A stretch of DNA of 64,000 nucleotides from Williamsia limnetica (GTDB lineage Bacteria; Actinomycetota; Actinomycetes; Mycobacteriales; Mycobacteriaceae): the NCBI RefSeq assembly GCF_003217475.1, contig NZ_QJSP01000012.1:177540-241539 (forward strand), read 5' to 3'. Made by a program: the position numbers and the translations under genes. Under the pieces are notes generated by a model that saw only the letters and a program-made list of their open reading frames with translations, was not told the origin of the DNA and searched no databases. Positions 44,000-52,190 of the stretch are shown here, piece after piece. Each line of letters starts with the position of its first letter. Position 1 is the stretch's first letter.

Positions 44000-44974
44000 A
44001 TGGGCAACCAATCACGACTGGCAATAGAGGCGACCGGGCTGAGGAAGAACTACGGCAGTTTCTGCGCGGTCGACGGTATCGATCTCGCAGTGCCTGCGGG
44101 GATCGTTTACGCCGTACTCGGACCCAACGGGGCCGGCAAGACCACCACGGTGCGCATGCTCGCAACGCTGCTCCGACCCGATGCCGGACATGCCACAGTG
44201 TTCGGCTACGACGTGGTCCGCGATGCCACAGCCGTTCGTTCGCTGATCGGGGTGACGGGCCAGTACGCATCCGTGGACGAGGATCTGACAGCAGCTGAGA
44301 ATTTGATGATCTTCGGCAAGCTCCTCGGTCTCTCGCGGGCCAGAGCCAAAATCAGAGCAGCCGATCTGCTCGAGGAGTTCGGCCTCGAGACCGCGGCCGG
44401 CAGGTCTTTGAAGCATTTCTCCGGCGGCATGCGTCGACGACTCGATCTCGCCGCCAGCCTGATCTCGCGGCCTCCATTGTTGTTCCTCGACGAACCGACC
44501 ACGGGCCTCGATCCGCGAACGCGCGCGCAGATGTGGAGCACGATAAGACGCTTGGTCGCAGCAGGTTCCACTGTTCTGCTGACCACGCAGTACCTCGAAG
44601 AAGCCGACCAGCTCGCCGATCGCATCGCGGTGATCGACAACGGCCGACTCGTCGCGGACGGGACCGCAGACGATCTGAAGGCAGCCGTCGGCGTCTCGAC
44701 CCTGATGGTGGCCTTGAGTGATCCGACGGCCGCTGGGAAGGCCGCGGGCATTGTCGCCGGCTTCACTCGCACGGAGGTCACCGTATCCGGCAACGGGGGG
44801 ATCGCCGCGCCGCTGGACGATTTGTCCTTCATGCCGGAACTGTTGTTCGCGTTGCGGGCGGCCGGCATCGAGCTGCGTGAGATCACGGTGCAGAAGCCGA
44901 GCCTCGACGAGGTCTTCTTCGCCATCACCGGACAACCCGCCGAAGTATCTGCGATTGAAAAGGACGCGGCATGA
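44000..44974 (+). CDS. DrrA-like ABC transporter ATP-binding protein
   Basis: 324-residue ATPase. Walker A is GPNGAGKTTT (residues 41-50), the signature is FSGGMRRRLDLA (about 139-150), Walker B is LLFLDEPTTGLDP, and the switch histidine position reads LLTTQYLEEAD, where Gln replaces the usual His as in DrrA drug/lipid exporters. The C-terminal extension (about 235-324) is typical of this subfamily. With the following membrane protein it forms an exporter like the DrrABC system that moves phthiocerol lipids in M. tuberculosis. The ATG at 44000 overlaps nothing upstream; its stop overlaps the next ATG by 4 nt. Confidence 0.92.
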   Translation: MGNQSRLAIEATGLRKNYGSFCAVDGIDLAVPAGIVYAVLGPNGAGKTTTVRMLATLLRPDAGHATVFGYDVVRDATAVRSLIGVTGQYASVDEDLTAAENLMIFGKLLGLSRARAKIRAADLLEEFGLETAAGRSLKHFSGGMRRRLDLAASLISRPPLLFLDEPTTGLDPRTRAQMWSTIRRLVAAGSTVLLTTQYLEEADQLADRIAVIDNGRLVADGTADDLKAAVGVSTLMVALSDPTAAGKAAGIVAGFTRTEVTVSGNGGIAAPLDDLSFMPELLFALRAAGIELREITVQKPSLDEVFFAITGQPAEVSAIEKDAA

Positions 44975-45807
44975 CTGCCGGTACCGGTGCGCCTTTCGGT
45001 TCGGAGATCTCCGCACTGCTCGCCGATCGGCAGATCCCGAGTCACGTGTCGATGGGCCGATCGGTGTCGCAGGCGCTGACGATGGCCGAGCGCGGGCTGC
45101 TGAAGATCAAACACAATCCGCAACAGTTGTTCGATGTGGTCATCCTGCCGATCGTGTTCACGGTGCTGTTCTCGAGCATCTTCGGCGGCGCCATCGCCGG
45201 GAACGTAAATGCCTATCTCCCGCTGCTCATCCCTGGTGTACTGGTTCAGGTCGCGGTCGCGGCGTCGGTCACCACCGGTGTCCAACTGCGGGAGGATCTC
45301 GACAAGGGCGTCTTCGATCGTTTCAAGTCCCTGCCCATCGCTCGGATATCACCATTGGCCGGTTCTTTGCTGGCAGACGTGGTCCGGTACGTGGTGGCGT
45401 CCGGGGTGACCGTGGCCGTCGGGTTGGCGATGGGGTACCGGCCCGGAAGCATCGCCGGGCTGTTCGCGGGCTGCCTGCTGGTCATCGTCGTCGCGTTCTC
45501 GCTGAGTTGGATCTTTGCGCTGATGGGGGTCCTGATGAACAAGGCCTCGACTGTGCAGGGCGTCTCGATGCTGATCCTGATGCCACTGACTTTTGTGTCC
45601 AACGCGTTGGTGCCCGTCACGACACTGCCCGACTGGATGCAGTCTTTCGCGTCGGTCAATCCCGTCTCGCATCTCGTCTCGGCGGTGAGGGAACTGGCCG
45701 TCGATGGACATTTCGGGCCACAGATCGCCTGGTCACTGATCGGGGCGCTGGTCGTACTCGCCGTCTTCGCGCCACTGACCCTGCGGGTCTACATGCGCAA
45801 GACCTGA
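44971..45807 (+). CDS. DrrB-like ABC-2 transporter permease
   Basis: 278-residue permease of the ABC-2 type. After a cytoplasmic N-terminus of about 60 residues it has six hydrophobic segments (starting LFDVVILPIVFTVLFSSIFG) and the family loop REDLDKGVFDRFKSLPIARI between segments 2 and 3, which contacts the ATPase. Only one permease gene is present, whereas mycobacterial DrrABC has two, so a homodimer is likely. Start overlaps the ATPase gene stop (ATGA). The glycosyltransferase gene follows by 36 nt, suggesting that the cargo is a glycolipid. Confidence 0.92.
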   Translation: MTAGTGAPFGSEISALLADRQIPSHVSMGRSVSQALTMAERGLLKIKHNPQQLFDVVILPIVFTVLFSSIFGGAIAGNVNAYLPLLIPGVLVQVAVAASVTTGVQLREDLDKGVFDRFKSLPIARISPLAGSLLADVVRYVVASGVTVAVGLAMGYRPGSIAGLFAGCLLVIVVAFSLSWIFALMGVLMNKASTVQGVSMLILMPLTFVSNALVPVTTLPDWMQSFASVNPVSHLVSAVRELAVDGHFGPQIAWSLIGALVVLAVFAPLTLRVYMRKT

Positions 45808-45843
45808 TCAGAAATGTAGCGGGTCCGGTGATCGGAGGAATTG

Positions 45844-46743
45844 ATGGATTCGAAGTGTTTGTCGGTGGTCGTCCCCACGTTCAACGAAGAGGAGGTGATC
45901 GGCGAATGTCTGGAACGTCTGAGCCGACAACTCGATCACATCCTGGAGATCGTGGTGGTCGACAACAACTCGACAGACAAGACGGCAGACATAGTGGCCA
46001 CGTTCGCCGAGCGGTATCCCGAGATCAGGATGATCTCCGAGACCCGCCAGGGCTTGGTCTTCGCACGTAATGCCGGCCTCGATGCCAGCACCGGCCCAGC
46101 GATCGCGAGAATCGATTCCGACACACGTGTTCCCTCGCACTGGGCCGCAACCATCGTCGAGTTCTTACAAAGCGATACCGATCACCGATGGGCGGCCCTG
46201 TGCGGACGGGGGGAGGCGTATGGCCTGCCCTATGGCACGGCCCTGAGCGATCTGAAAGAGCGGTTGAGTCCACAGCGCGCACGACGGGCGTCAGCGGCAC
46301 GTAGTGACAAAGGCGATCCCATCGAGGCCAAAGATGTCCCGGTGCTGTACGGCTCCAACATGGTGCTGCGCCGCGAGACGTGGCTGCAGATCCGCGAGCG
46401 CGTCAGCCTTCGGCGCGATCTGTTCGAGGACGTCGACACCGGGCTCTGTGTGCAGGAATCGGGTGGTCGCAACGCATTTCTGCCGGCCATCACCGTAGGT
46501 GTCTCGCCGCGGCGCATGGAAACCAGCATGGCCGGATTCGTGTCCTACATGGCCTGCCTTCCGCGAACATTGTTGCTACACAGACGCTTCGGATGGGCAT
46601 TGCTGGCATCTGTGGTGTACTTGCCGACGGTCACCGCACTCCATGCAGCGCGTTTGATGGTGATCCGGGCCTATGACAAGGAGACCGGGGAGTTCGCCGT
46701 CAAGAACGTATTGCGACCGACACACGATCGGATCATGCCGTGA
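45844..46743 (+). CDS. Family 2 glycosyltransferase
   Basis: 299-residue GT-A-fold enzyme. The N-terminus SVVVPTFNEEEVIGECLERL is the nucleotide-sugar site, with VVDNNSTDKTADI and the metal-binding DSDTRV (about residue 91) following. Near the C-terminus a hydrophobic stretch (about 245-275, LLLHRRFGWALLASVVYLP) may attach it to the membrane. Acceptor and sugar are unknown; inversion of configuration is the family rule. It is the third gene of the exporter operon, with cggagg before the ATG at 45844, and ends 45 nt from a convergent GT1 gene. Confidence 0.87.
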   Translation: MDSKCLSVVVPTFNEEEVIGECLERLSRQLDHILEIVVVDNNSTDKTADIVATFAERYPEIRMISETRQGLVFARNAGLDASTGPAIARIDSDTRVPSHWAATIVEFLQSDTDHRWAALCGRGEAYGLPYGTALSDLKERLSPQRARRASAARSDKGDPIEAKDVPVLYGSNMVLRRETWLQIRERVSLRRDLFEDVDTGLCVQESGGRNAFLPAITVGVSPRRMETSMAGFVSYMACLPRTLLLHRRFGWALLASVVYLPTVTALHAARLMVIRAYDKETGEFAVKNVLRPTHDRIMP

Positions 46744-46788
46744 GATCCTGGGCCGCTGCGCGGGGACAGGCGCGCTCGGGGTGCGGGG

Positions 46789-48060
46789 TCATCGCGGCCG
46801 CACGGCATGCTCGACGAGTGTTGCTGCTGCGGTGACCGCAGCGGAAGCTGTGACCAACTGCTCGGACAGGGCTTGTGCTCTGCGGGTGTGATCGGGGGTC
46901 AGCAGCGTCTCGAGAGCACTGCCGAATCCACGTGCATCGATCCCGGCGAGCGGAAAACCCAGCCCGGCGCCGCGGCGACGGATCTGCCTGCCCCACATGG
47001 GTTGATCGGCTCCCAGCCAGTAGATCAGTGTTGGCAGTCCCGCACGCAGTGACGCGGCGGTGGAACCTGCGCCGCCGTGATGGACCGCCCCGACGCACCG
47101 AGGCAGGACGGCGTGGTGGTCGACCGTGGGAACCGCTAGCACCCTGTCGTCGGGCCCGTCGTATGTGAGCCCGCCCCAGCCAGTGGCAAGGAGAACCCGT
47201 AGCCCCAAAACCTCGGTGGCAGAAGCGATAGCCCGTACCAAGCCATCGGGATCGGCCACGGTCATACTGCCGAATCCGACGTAGAGGGGCGGTGGTCCGG
47301 CATCGAGCCAATCCATCAACCGATCTTCGGAGTGCCCGTCGGCCATCAACTCTCGCGTCTGTGGCGCGAGGTCGAAGAACCCCACCAGGGGTCTGCGCTT
47401 TCCCCATTCGACCGCCAGTCCGGGGAACAATGCGGCGTCATAGGCTTGGATCTCCGGTACTCCTTGCCTGCCTATACGGGTGGCCACAGGGGCGTCGACT
47501 GCGGTGAGCCCCACCTCGGCTGCGAGTGTCTTCTCGGCCGACCGGGTTGCGCGCCATAGGATTTGTTCGAGTATCGTCCAGCTGATCCGCGCGAGGGCCC
47601 GCGGGCGGTCGATGCCGAACTGGGTGAGCAAGGACACCTCGCCGTTGCGGCGGATGGGACACAGGTGGACGGGAATGTACGGGATGCCCCGCACCAGCGC
47701 GACATTGAACGCGCGCTCTTGACCTGCACTGCCTCCGATGATGGCGTCCGCGTCGGTGGTGAGGTCGAGCAGATCCTGCTGCATGGTTCTGCCGCCGCGG
47801 AGCGTGATCTCCGACACGGCATGTAATCTCGTGACCGGATTGGCGGATCTGAGATCCCGCGAGACGACTTCGGAACGGAGCAATTCGCCGGTGTCGAGCC
47901 CATATCCGTGCACTCGCAGACCGGCCGCGGCGGCGAATTCGGTGAGGTTCGGTGGGACGGCGAGAACGATATCGTGCCCGCGACCTGCCAATTCGCAGCC
48001 CAGCGCGATTGCTGGCTGCACATCACCGCGACTTCCGTTGAATGCCAACACAAATTTCAT
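46789..48060 (-). CDS. GT1-family glycosyltransferase (1), Gtf/rhamnosyltransferase-like
   Basis: 423-residue GT-B-fold enzyme like the Gtf enzymes of mycobacterial glycopeptidolipids and Rv1524/Rv1526c. The N-terminus KFVLAFNGSRGDVQPAIALG is the family signature; the C-terminal domain carries YVGFGSMTV and the donor-binding motif RCVGAVHHGGAGSTAASLRAG (in part; about residue 325). It moves a sugar from a nucleotide donor, probably to a lipid or saccharide acceptor. It faces a close paralogue across a 131-bp divergent region and converges on the GT2 gene. Confidence 0.88.
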   Translation of the reverse strand: MKFVLAFNGSRGDVQPAIALGCELAGRGHDIVLAVPPNLTEFAAAAGLRVHGYGLDTGELLRSEVVSRDLRSANPVTRLHAVSEITLRGGRTMQQDLLDLTTDADAIIGGSAGQERAFNVALVRGIPYIPVHLCPIRRNGEVSLLTQFGIDRPRALARISWTILEQILWRATRSAEKTLAAEVGLTAVDAPVATRIGRQGVPEIQAYDAALFPGLAVEWGKRRPLVGFFDLAPQTRELMADGHSEDRLMDWLDAGPPPLYVGFGSMTVADPDGLVRAIASATEVLGLRVLLATGWGGLTYDGPDDRVLAVPTVDHHAVLPRCVGAVHHGGAGSTAASLRAGLPTLIYWLGADQPMWGRQIRRRGAGLGFPLAGIDARGFGSALETLLTPDHTRRAQALSEQLVTASAAVTAAATLVEHAVRPR

Positions 48061-48191
48061 CGTTCCTCGATTCGGCCGATGGAGGGATCGATCGCGCCCC
48101 GCTGATTCGCTGACCCTGCACGACCCTAACGTCTCACCTACGATGGTGTGAACGACGGCGGCTCCGGCCACGACATCGCGGGGAGGCGACC

Positions 48192-49481
48192 ATGCGTTTT
48201 GTCCTCGTGTTCAACGGAACGCGTGGTGATATCCAGCCCGCGGTTGTGCTCGGTACGGAGCTACTGCGGCGAGGGCACGACGTTGTCTTCGGTGCGCCGC
48301 CCAATCTGGTCGGGTTCGCCGCCGGAGCCGGGCTCGATGCCCGCCCGTTCGGCTACGACACCAGGGCACACATCAATTCGGACGTGATCCGCCACGGAGT
48401 CCGTACCGGTGGCCCGATCACGCGGGTCCGCGCGCTCGCCGAGATCCGCGATCACGGGTGGAACCAGATGGTCGACGAGATGTTCGAGCTCGTCGAGGAT
48501 GCAGACGCGATAGTCACCGGATTCACCACGGCGCAAATTGCTTTCGCATTCGCGGAGCGAGGCGACGTGCCGTTCTTCGTCCTCCATCACGCGCCGGTGA
48601 CGGAGAATCCCTACTTCTCGCCGTTCCCCGGAGCACCCCTGACGCTTCCGGCTCGTGTCAACGCAGTCAGCTGGACTGCCGTAACGGCAGCGTTCTGGAT
48701 GCTGACCAGGGGGCGAGAGAACCGGCTGCGACAGCGATTGGGTCTGGGGACGGTGAAGCAGGCCCTGCCGGCGCGGATGCAGCGATACGGAGCAATAGAA
48801 CTCCAGTTGTACGATCCCGTCTTCTGTCCCGACCTCGCTCGAGTGTGGGGTGAGCGTCGACCGCTCGTCGGTTTCATCGATCTTCCGCAAGGTCTACGGC
48901 GCCGCATCGGCAGCGACGCTCTGGACGCCGATACCGACTTGTGGATCGACAGTGGCGACCCTCCGATATATTTTGGTTTCGGCAGTATGCCCGTCCCCGA
49001 TGCGCATTCGCTGCTGACCGCGATCGAGGAGGCTTGTCGAAAGCTGGGGCAGCGGGCGCTGGTCTGCGCCGGATGGAGCGATTTCGAAGAGATCTCGACC
49101 GATCGCATACGAGTGGTCGCGACGGTCGACCACGATCAGGTGTTCGCGCGGTGCCGGGCGGTGGTCCATCACGGCGGCGCGGGTACCACGTCCGCGGCTG
49201 TCAGGGCGGGTAAGCCGGCGCTCGTGTGCTGGCTGGGTTCGGACCAGCCTTTCTGGGGTCTGCAACTGGAGCGGTTGGGCGTAGGCGTCTCGACACCGCT
49301 CACAATGGTGGACGTCGAGGTCCTGGAGGAGAATCTCGAGGTGATTCTGCGCGCGAAATATACCGAGCGCGCGGCGGAAGTGGCGTCGCGCCTGCGCTCC
49401 GCTGAGGAGGCCACCGCCGACGCGGTGGACCTGATCGAGAACTCGGCCCGCCAGGGGCGCACGATGCGGTTGTCGGCCTGA
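48192..49481 (+). CDS. GT1-family glycosyltransferase (2), Gtf/rhamnosyltransferase-like
   Basis: 429-residue paralogue of the divergent GT1 enzyme, with the same layout: RFVLVFNGTRGDIQPAVVLG at the N-terminus, FGFGSMPV, and CRAVVHHGGAGTTSAAVRAG (about residues 318-337) for the nucleotide sugar. Two enzymes of one family suggest a product with at least two sugars added, or two acceptor positions. The ATG at 48192 follows ggaggcg. The next acyltransferase gene begins 2 nt after its stop, so glycosylation and acylation are co-expressed. Confidence 0.88.
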   Translation: MRFVLVFNGTRGDIQPAVVLGTELLRRGHDVVFGAPPNLVGFAAGAGLDARPFGYDTRAHINSDVIRHGVRTGGPITRVRALAEIRDHGWNQMVDEMFELVEDADAIVTGFTTAQIAFAFAERGDVPFFVLHHAPVTENPYFSPFPGAPLTLPARVNAVSWTAVTAAFWMLTRGRENRLRQRLGLGTVKQALPARMQRYGAIELQLYDPVFCPDLARVWGERRPLVGFIDLPQGLRRRIGSDALDADTDLWIDSGDPPIYFGFGSMPVPDAHSLLTAIEEACRKLGQRALVCAGWSDFEEISTDRIRVVATVDHDQVFARCRAVVHHGGAGTTSAAVRAGKPALVCWLGSDQPFWGLQLERLGVGVSTPLTMVDVEVLEENLEVILRAKYTERAAEVASRLRSAEEATADAVDLIENSARQGRTMRLSA

Positions 49482-49483
49482 TC

Positions 49484-50806
49484 ATGACGAGGTTGGCACC
49501 GGAAGATTTCACCTATTGGTTCCTGCATCGCGCGTTCGGGTGGTCGGTGGTGTTGCAGGTCTTGTGGACGTTCGATCGTCCGCCCTCCCGTGATGCGCTG
49601 ACAGCCGTCAACGCGCGTCTGGCGGCCGGTCCCCTGAACCGGCGGGTGATCGCGTCGAGAGTGCCTTTCGCCCGACCACGCTGGGTGCACTCTGCGGTCG
49701 AACCCGAGCTGGTGCTGGACGTCCGTTCCATTGCCCACGATGAGCTCGAGAGCTGGGCCGCCGCCGAGATGAAGTCGACACCATTGCATCCCGAGCGCGG
49801 CCCGCAATGGCGGCTGCGGGGGACAGCGACCACCGATGGCGGATTCGTGTTGTCGCTGACCGCACTTCACCTCGTCGCAGACGGTAAGGCGACTGTGGGC
49901 GCTGCCGTGGCCGCGCTCGCCGGCGGGGGTGCGGATGCCCTGGGGCCCGATGTCCGCGCCGCAGGCCACGCAGCGGTCGCCGACGTGGGCGATTCGGTCC
50001 GTCAAATTGCTGCTGCCGCAACCGGGGTCGTGCGCGCAATGGTTGCCACGATCGGCCGCGACGAGGGGTCATCGCCGCCCGTCCGCCCGAACCGTCCGCC
50101 GATGGATGTCAGATCGCCTGCCGCCGACGGGCCATGGGCGATAGTCAGTGTGAGCGGCGACGACTGGCGCAAGGTCGCCGACGAGCACGGCGGGACGGCG
50201 AACAGTCTGTTCGTCGCGGTGATCTCCGGGTTGTTGCGAACGAGCGGCTATGCACCCTCTGGTCAGCCCATCAAGGTGGGCATACCCGTCAGTAACAGGA
50301 CAGCAGGCGACGAGGGTGGGAACGCCACCGCGGGCGTATCGGTGTTCTTGACGGACGAGCCGCCGGCCGGCGGGGACCTCGGCCCGATCAGGCGGCAGTG
50401 CAAGGCTGCGTTCACCGCACTGGCGGAAGGCCGACGGCCGGCGATGATCCATCTGTTGCCGCTGATGTGGCTGTTGCCGACCTCGCTCATCGTGAAGGCG
50501 GTCAGCTCCGGCAGCGGAATGCCGGACGCTGTTGCGTCCAATCTGGGTGGGTTCGCCGTCGAGCTGACCGAGCTCGGCGGGGTGTCCGCATCCGGGGTCG
50601 CGTTTCGCGGGATCGCGCAGGGAGTGGATCCGGCGCTCCCGTACCGATTCGGTGAGGGCGTGCAGTCGTGGCTCCTGGAGGTCGGCGAACAACTCACGTT
50701 CTCGGTCGCGGCCTTTGACGAGACGCGATTCCCCGACAGGGCCGCGCTCCGCCGTTTGCTGACAGCAGAACTCGACGCGTGGGGACTCACCCATCGCATC
50801 TGGTGA
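49484..50806 (+). CDS. HxxxDG acyltransferase of the condensation/WS-DGAT superfamily (1)
   Basis: 440-residue protein with the catalytic motif LTALHLVADGKAT (about residue 128). The overall pattern (FTYWFLHRAFGWSVVLQVLW start; GGTANSLFVAVISGLLRTSG; ASNLGGFAVELTELGG; WGLTHRIW end) is closer to wax-ester/diacylglycerol acyltransferase-like proteins than to the four PapA genes, but it lacks the usual PLW N-terminal motif of that family. It shares these stretches with the next gene product. It may attach a second class of acyl chain to the sugar product. Start at ATG 49484, 2 nt after the GT1 stop. Confidence 0.78.
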   Translation: MTRLAPEDFTYWFLHRAFGWSVVLQVLWTFDRPPSRDALTAVNARLAAGPLNRRVIASRVPFARPRWVHSAVEPELVLDVRSIAHDELESWAAAEMKSTPLHPERGPQWRLRGTATTDGGFVLSLTALHLVADGKATVGAAVAALAGGGADALGPDVRAAGHAAVADVGDSVRQIAAAATGVVRAMVATIGRDEGSSPPVRPNRPPMDVRSPAADGPWAIVSVSGDDWRKVADEHGGTANSLFVAVISGLLRTSGYAPSGQPIKVGIPVSNRTAGDEGGNATAGVSVFLTDEPPAGGDLGPIRRQCKAAFTALAEGRRPAMIHLLPLMWLLPTSLIVKAVSSGSGMPDAVASNLGGFAVELTELGGVSASGVAFRGIAQGVDPALPYRFGEGVQSWLLEVGEQLTFSVAAFDETRFPDRAALRRLLTAELDAWGLTHRIW

Positions 50807-50831
50807 TCGCGGAGAGGGAGGAAGTATCACC

Positions 50832-52178
50832 ATGTCTGAGGCAAGCACACACGACGACCGGGTCACCGGCGCCGACGAGTCCTATCTACTGGCAGAGGAT
50901 CTCTTCGGTCTCGGCGCACCCATCCAGTTCCTGTGGGTGTTCGACAGCGACCCCGGGGCGGCGGCGCTGACCAGACTGCGCGATCAGCTGGCGTCTGGGT
51001 CGCTGAACCGTCGGGTGCACCGCACTCGGGTGCCGTTCGCCCGCGATCGGTGGGTCCGAGCCGGTGTGGTGCCGGATCTCGTCCTCGCGTCGTCCCCGAT
51101 CGCCGACGACGATGTCGGGGCATGGATGGACGGGTGCGTTCGCCGATCGGCGTTGCGGCCTGTCGACGGCCACGGCTGGAAACTCGACGGAGCACCGACC
51201 ACGTCCGGCGGATATGCGCTCTCTTTGCTTGTGTCACATATGATCTCGGACGGCCAGGGAATCTATGCGGCCCTTGCTGCCGCCCATGCCGGGACATCGA
51301 CGAACACCTTGCCCACCGAGCAACAGGCATCCGGTTGGCCGGGAGTGCGCAGCGATCTCGTCGATGCAGTGGGGCAGGCCGTCGCCGCGACCACCTCCGT
51401 TGCAAAACTTGTCGCAGCCTTCGTGCGTCAACGCGGTGGCGGCGCCTCGAAGCAGTCCGTCTCGAAGGCATCGCACGTGGTCGAGCGCCCAGGACCCGAC
51501 ACCGTCCTCGCCACCGCAGACGTGGACAGAGAGCAGTGGCGCGTCCGCGCTGCTGAGCACGGCGGCACCTCGAACAGCTTGTTCACCGCGCTTCTCGGTG
51601 GTCTGGTGCAACGCTCGGGATACCCGGTCCCAGCAGCGGCGATGCGGCTGTGCATCGCGGTCAGCAGGAGAGGCGAAGGAGACGAACGCGCGAATGCCTC
51701 AGGTGGGGTGTGGATCCGGGTGCCCGGGGACATCACGCCCGAGCGCGGGCTCGGCGAGATCAGGACGCTGAGCAAGCAAGCTTTCATCGACTACGCGGAC
51801 AGCGGGTCCGCAGCGGTGGCGGACAATCTGCAACCGGTTGTCCGGTTGCTGCCGAAGAAGCTGATCGGGAAGATGATGCAGTCGATACCGGGGCCTGACA
51901 CGACGGTGTCGAATCTCGGGGTGGTGCCACGGTCTGCCCTCGAACTCGGAGGTGAGACCGCGACGTCCTTCGGGATCAGGGCGATCATGCAGGGCCGCCC
52001 GGCCGAGCACAGACGAATACTGGGACCTGCGGTGGCCGCATGGGCTGTGGAGTACGGCGACAAGATGACCATCACGTTCTTCGGAATACACCCGGACCAC
52101 TTCGGAGACGCCGATCTGCTGCGCAAACAGATCGGGGAGGAGTTGACTGCTTGGGGCCTCGATCACCGGGTGTGGTGA
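50832..52178 (+). CDS. HxxxDG acyltransferase of the condensation/WS-DGAT superfamily (2)
   Basis: 448-residue paralogue of the preceding protein; shared landmarks are RVPFARDRWVRAG, the motif VSHMISDGQGIY (about residue 140), GGTSNSLFTALLGGLVQRSG, VSNLGVVPRSALELGG and the C-terminal WGLDHRVW. It begins 25 nt after its twin, so a tandem duplication is likely. It ends 12 nt before the convergent maf stop with no clear hairpin, marking the right edge of the accessory block. Acyl donor and acceptor are unknown. Confidence 0.78.
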   Translation: MSEASTHDDRVTGADESYLLAEDLFGLGAPIQFLWVFDSDPGAAALTRLRDQLASGSLNRRVHRTRVPFARDRWVRAGVVPDLVLASSPIADDDVGAWMDGCVRRSALRPVDGHGWKLDGAPTTSGGYALSLLVSHMISDGQGIYAALAAAHAGTSTNTLPTEQQASGWPGVRSDLVDAVGQAVAATTSVAKLVAAFVRQRGGGASKQSVSKASHVVERPGPDTVLATADVDREQWRVRAAEHGGTSNSLFTALLGGLVQRSGYPVPAAAMRLCIAVSRRGEGDERANASGGVWIRVPGDITPERGLGEIRTLSKQAFIDYADSGSAAVADNLQPVVRLLPKKLIGKMMQSIPGPDTTVSNLGVVPRSALELGGETATSFGIRAIMQGRPAEHRRILGPAVAAWAVEYGDKMTITFFGIHPDHFGDADLLRKQIGEELTAWGLDHRVW

Positions 52179-52190
52179 GGCACAACAGAT

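Noticed and set aside
43819..44298. Possible small gene in the divergent region before drrA
   Set aside because: It runs into drrA in another frame, has a poor composition and no ribosome-binding site.
36211..52178. Integrative element carrying the acyltransferase/glycosyltransferase block
   Set aside because: No integrase, transposase, tRNA, direct repeats or attachment sites were seen at either edge, so only the insertion relative to the reference order is claimed.
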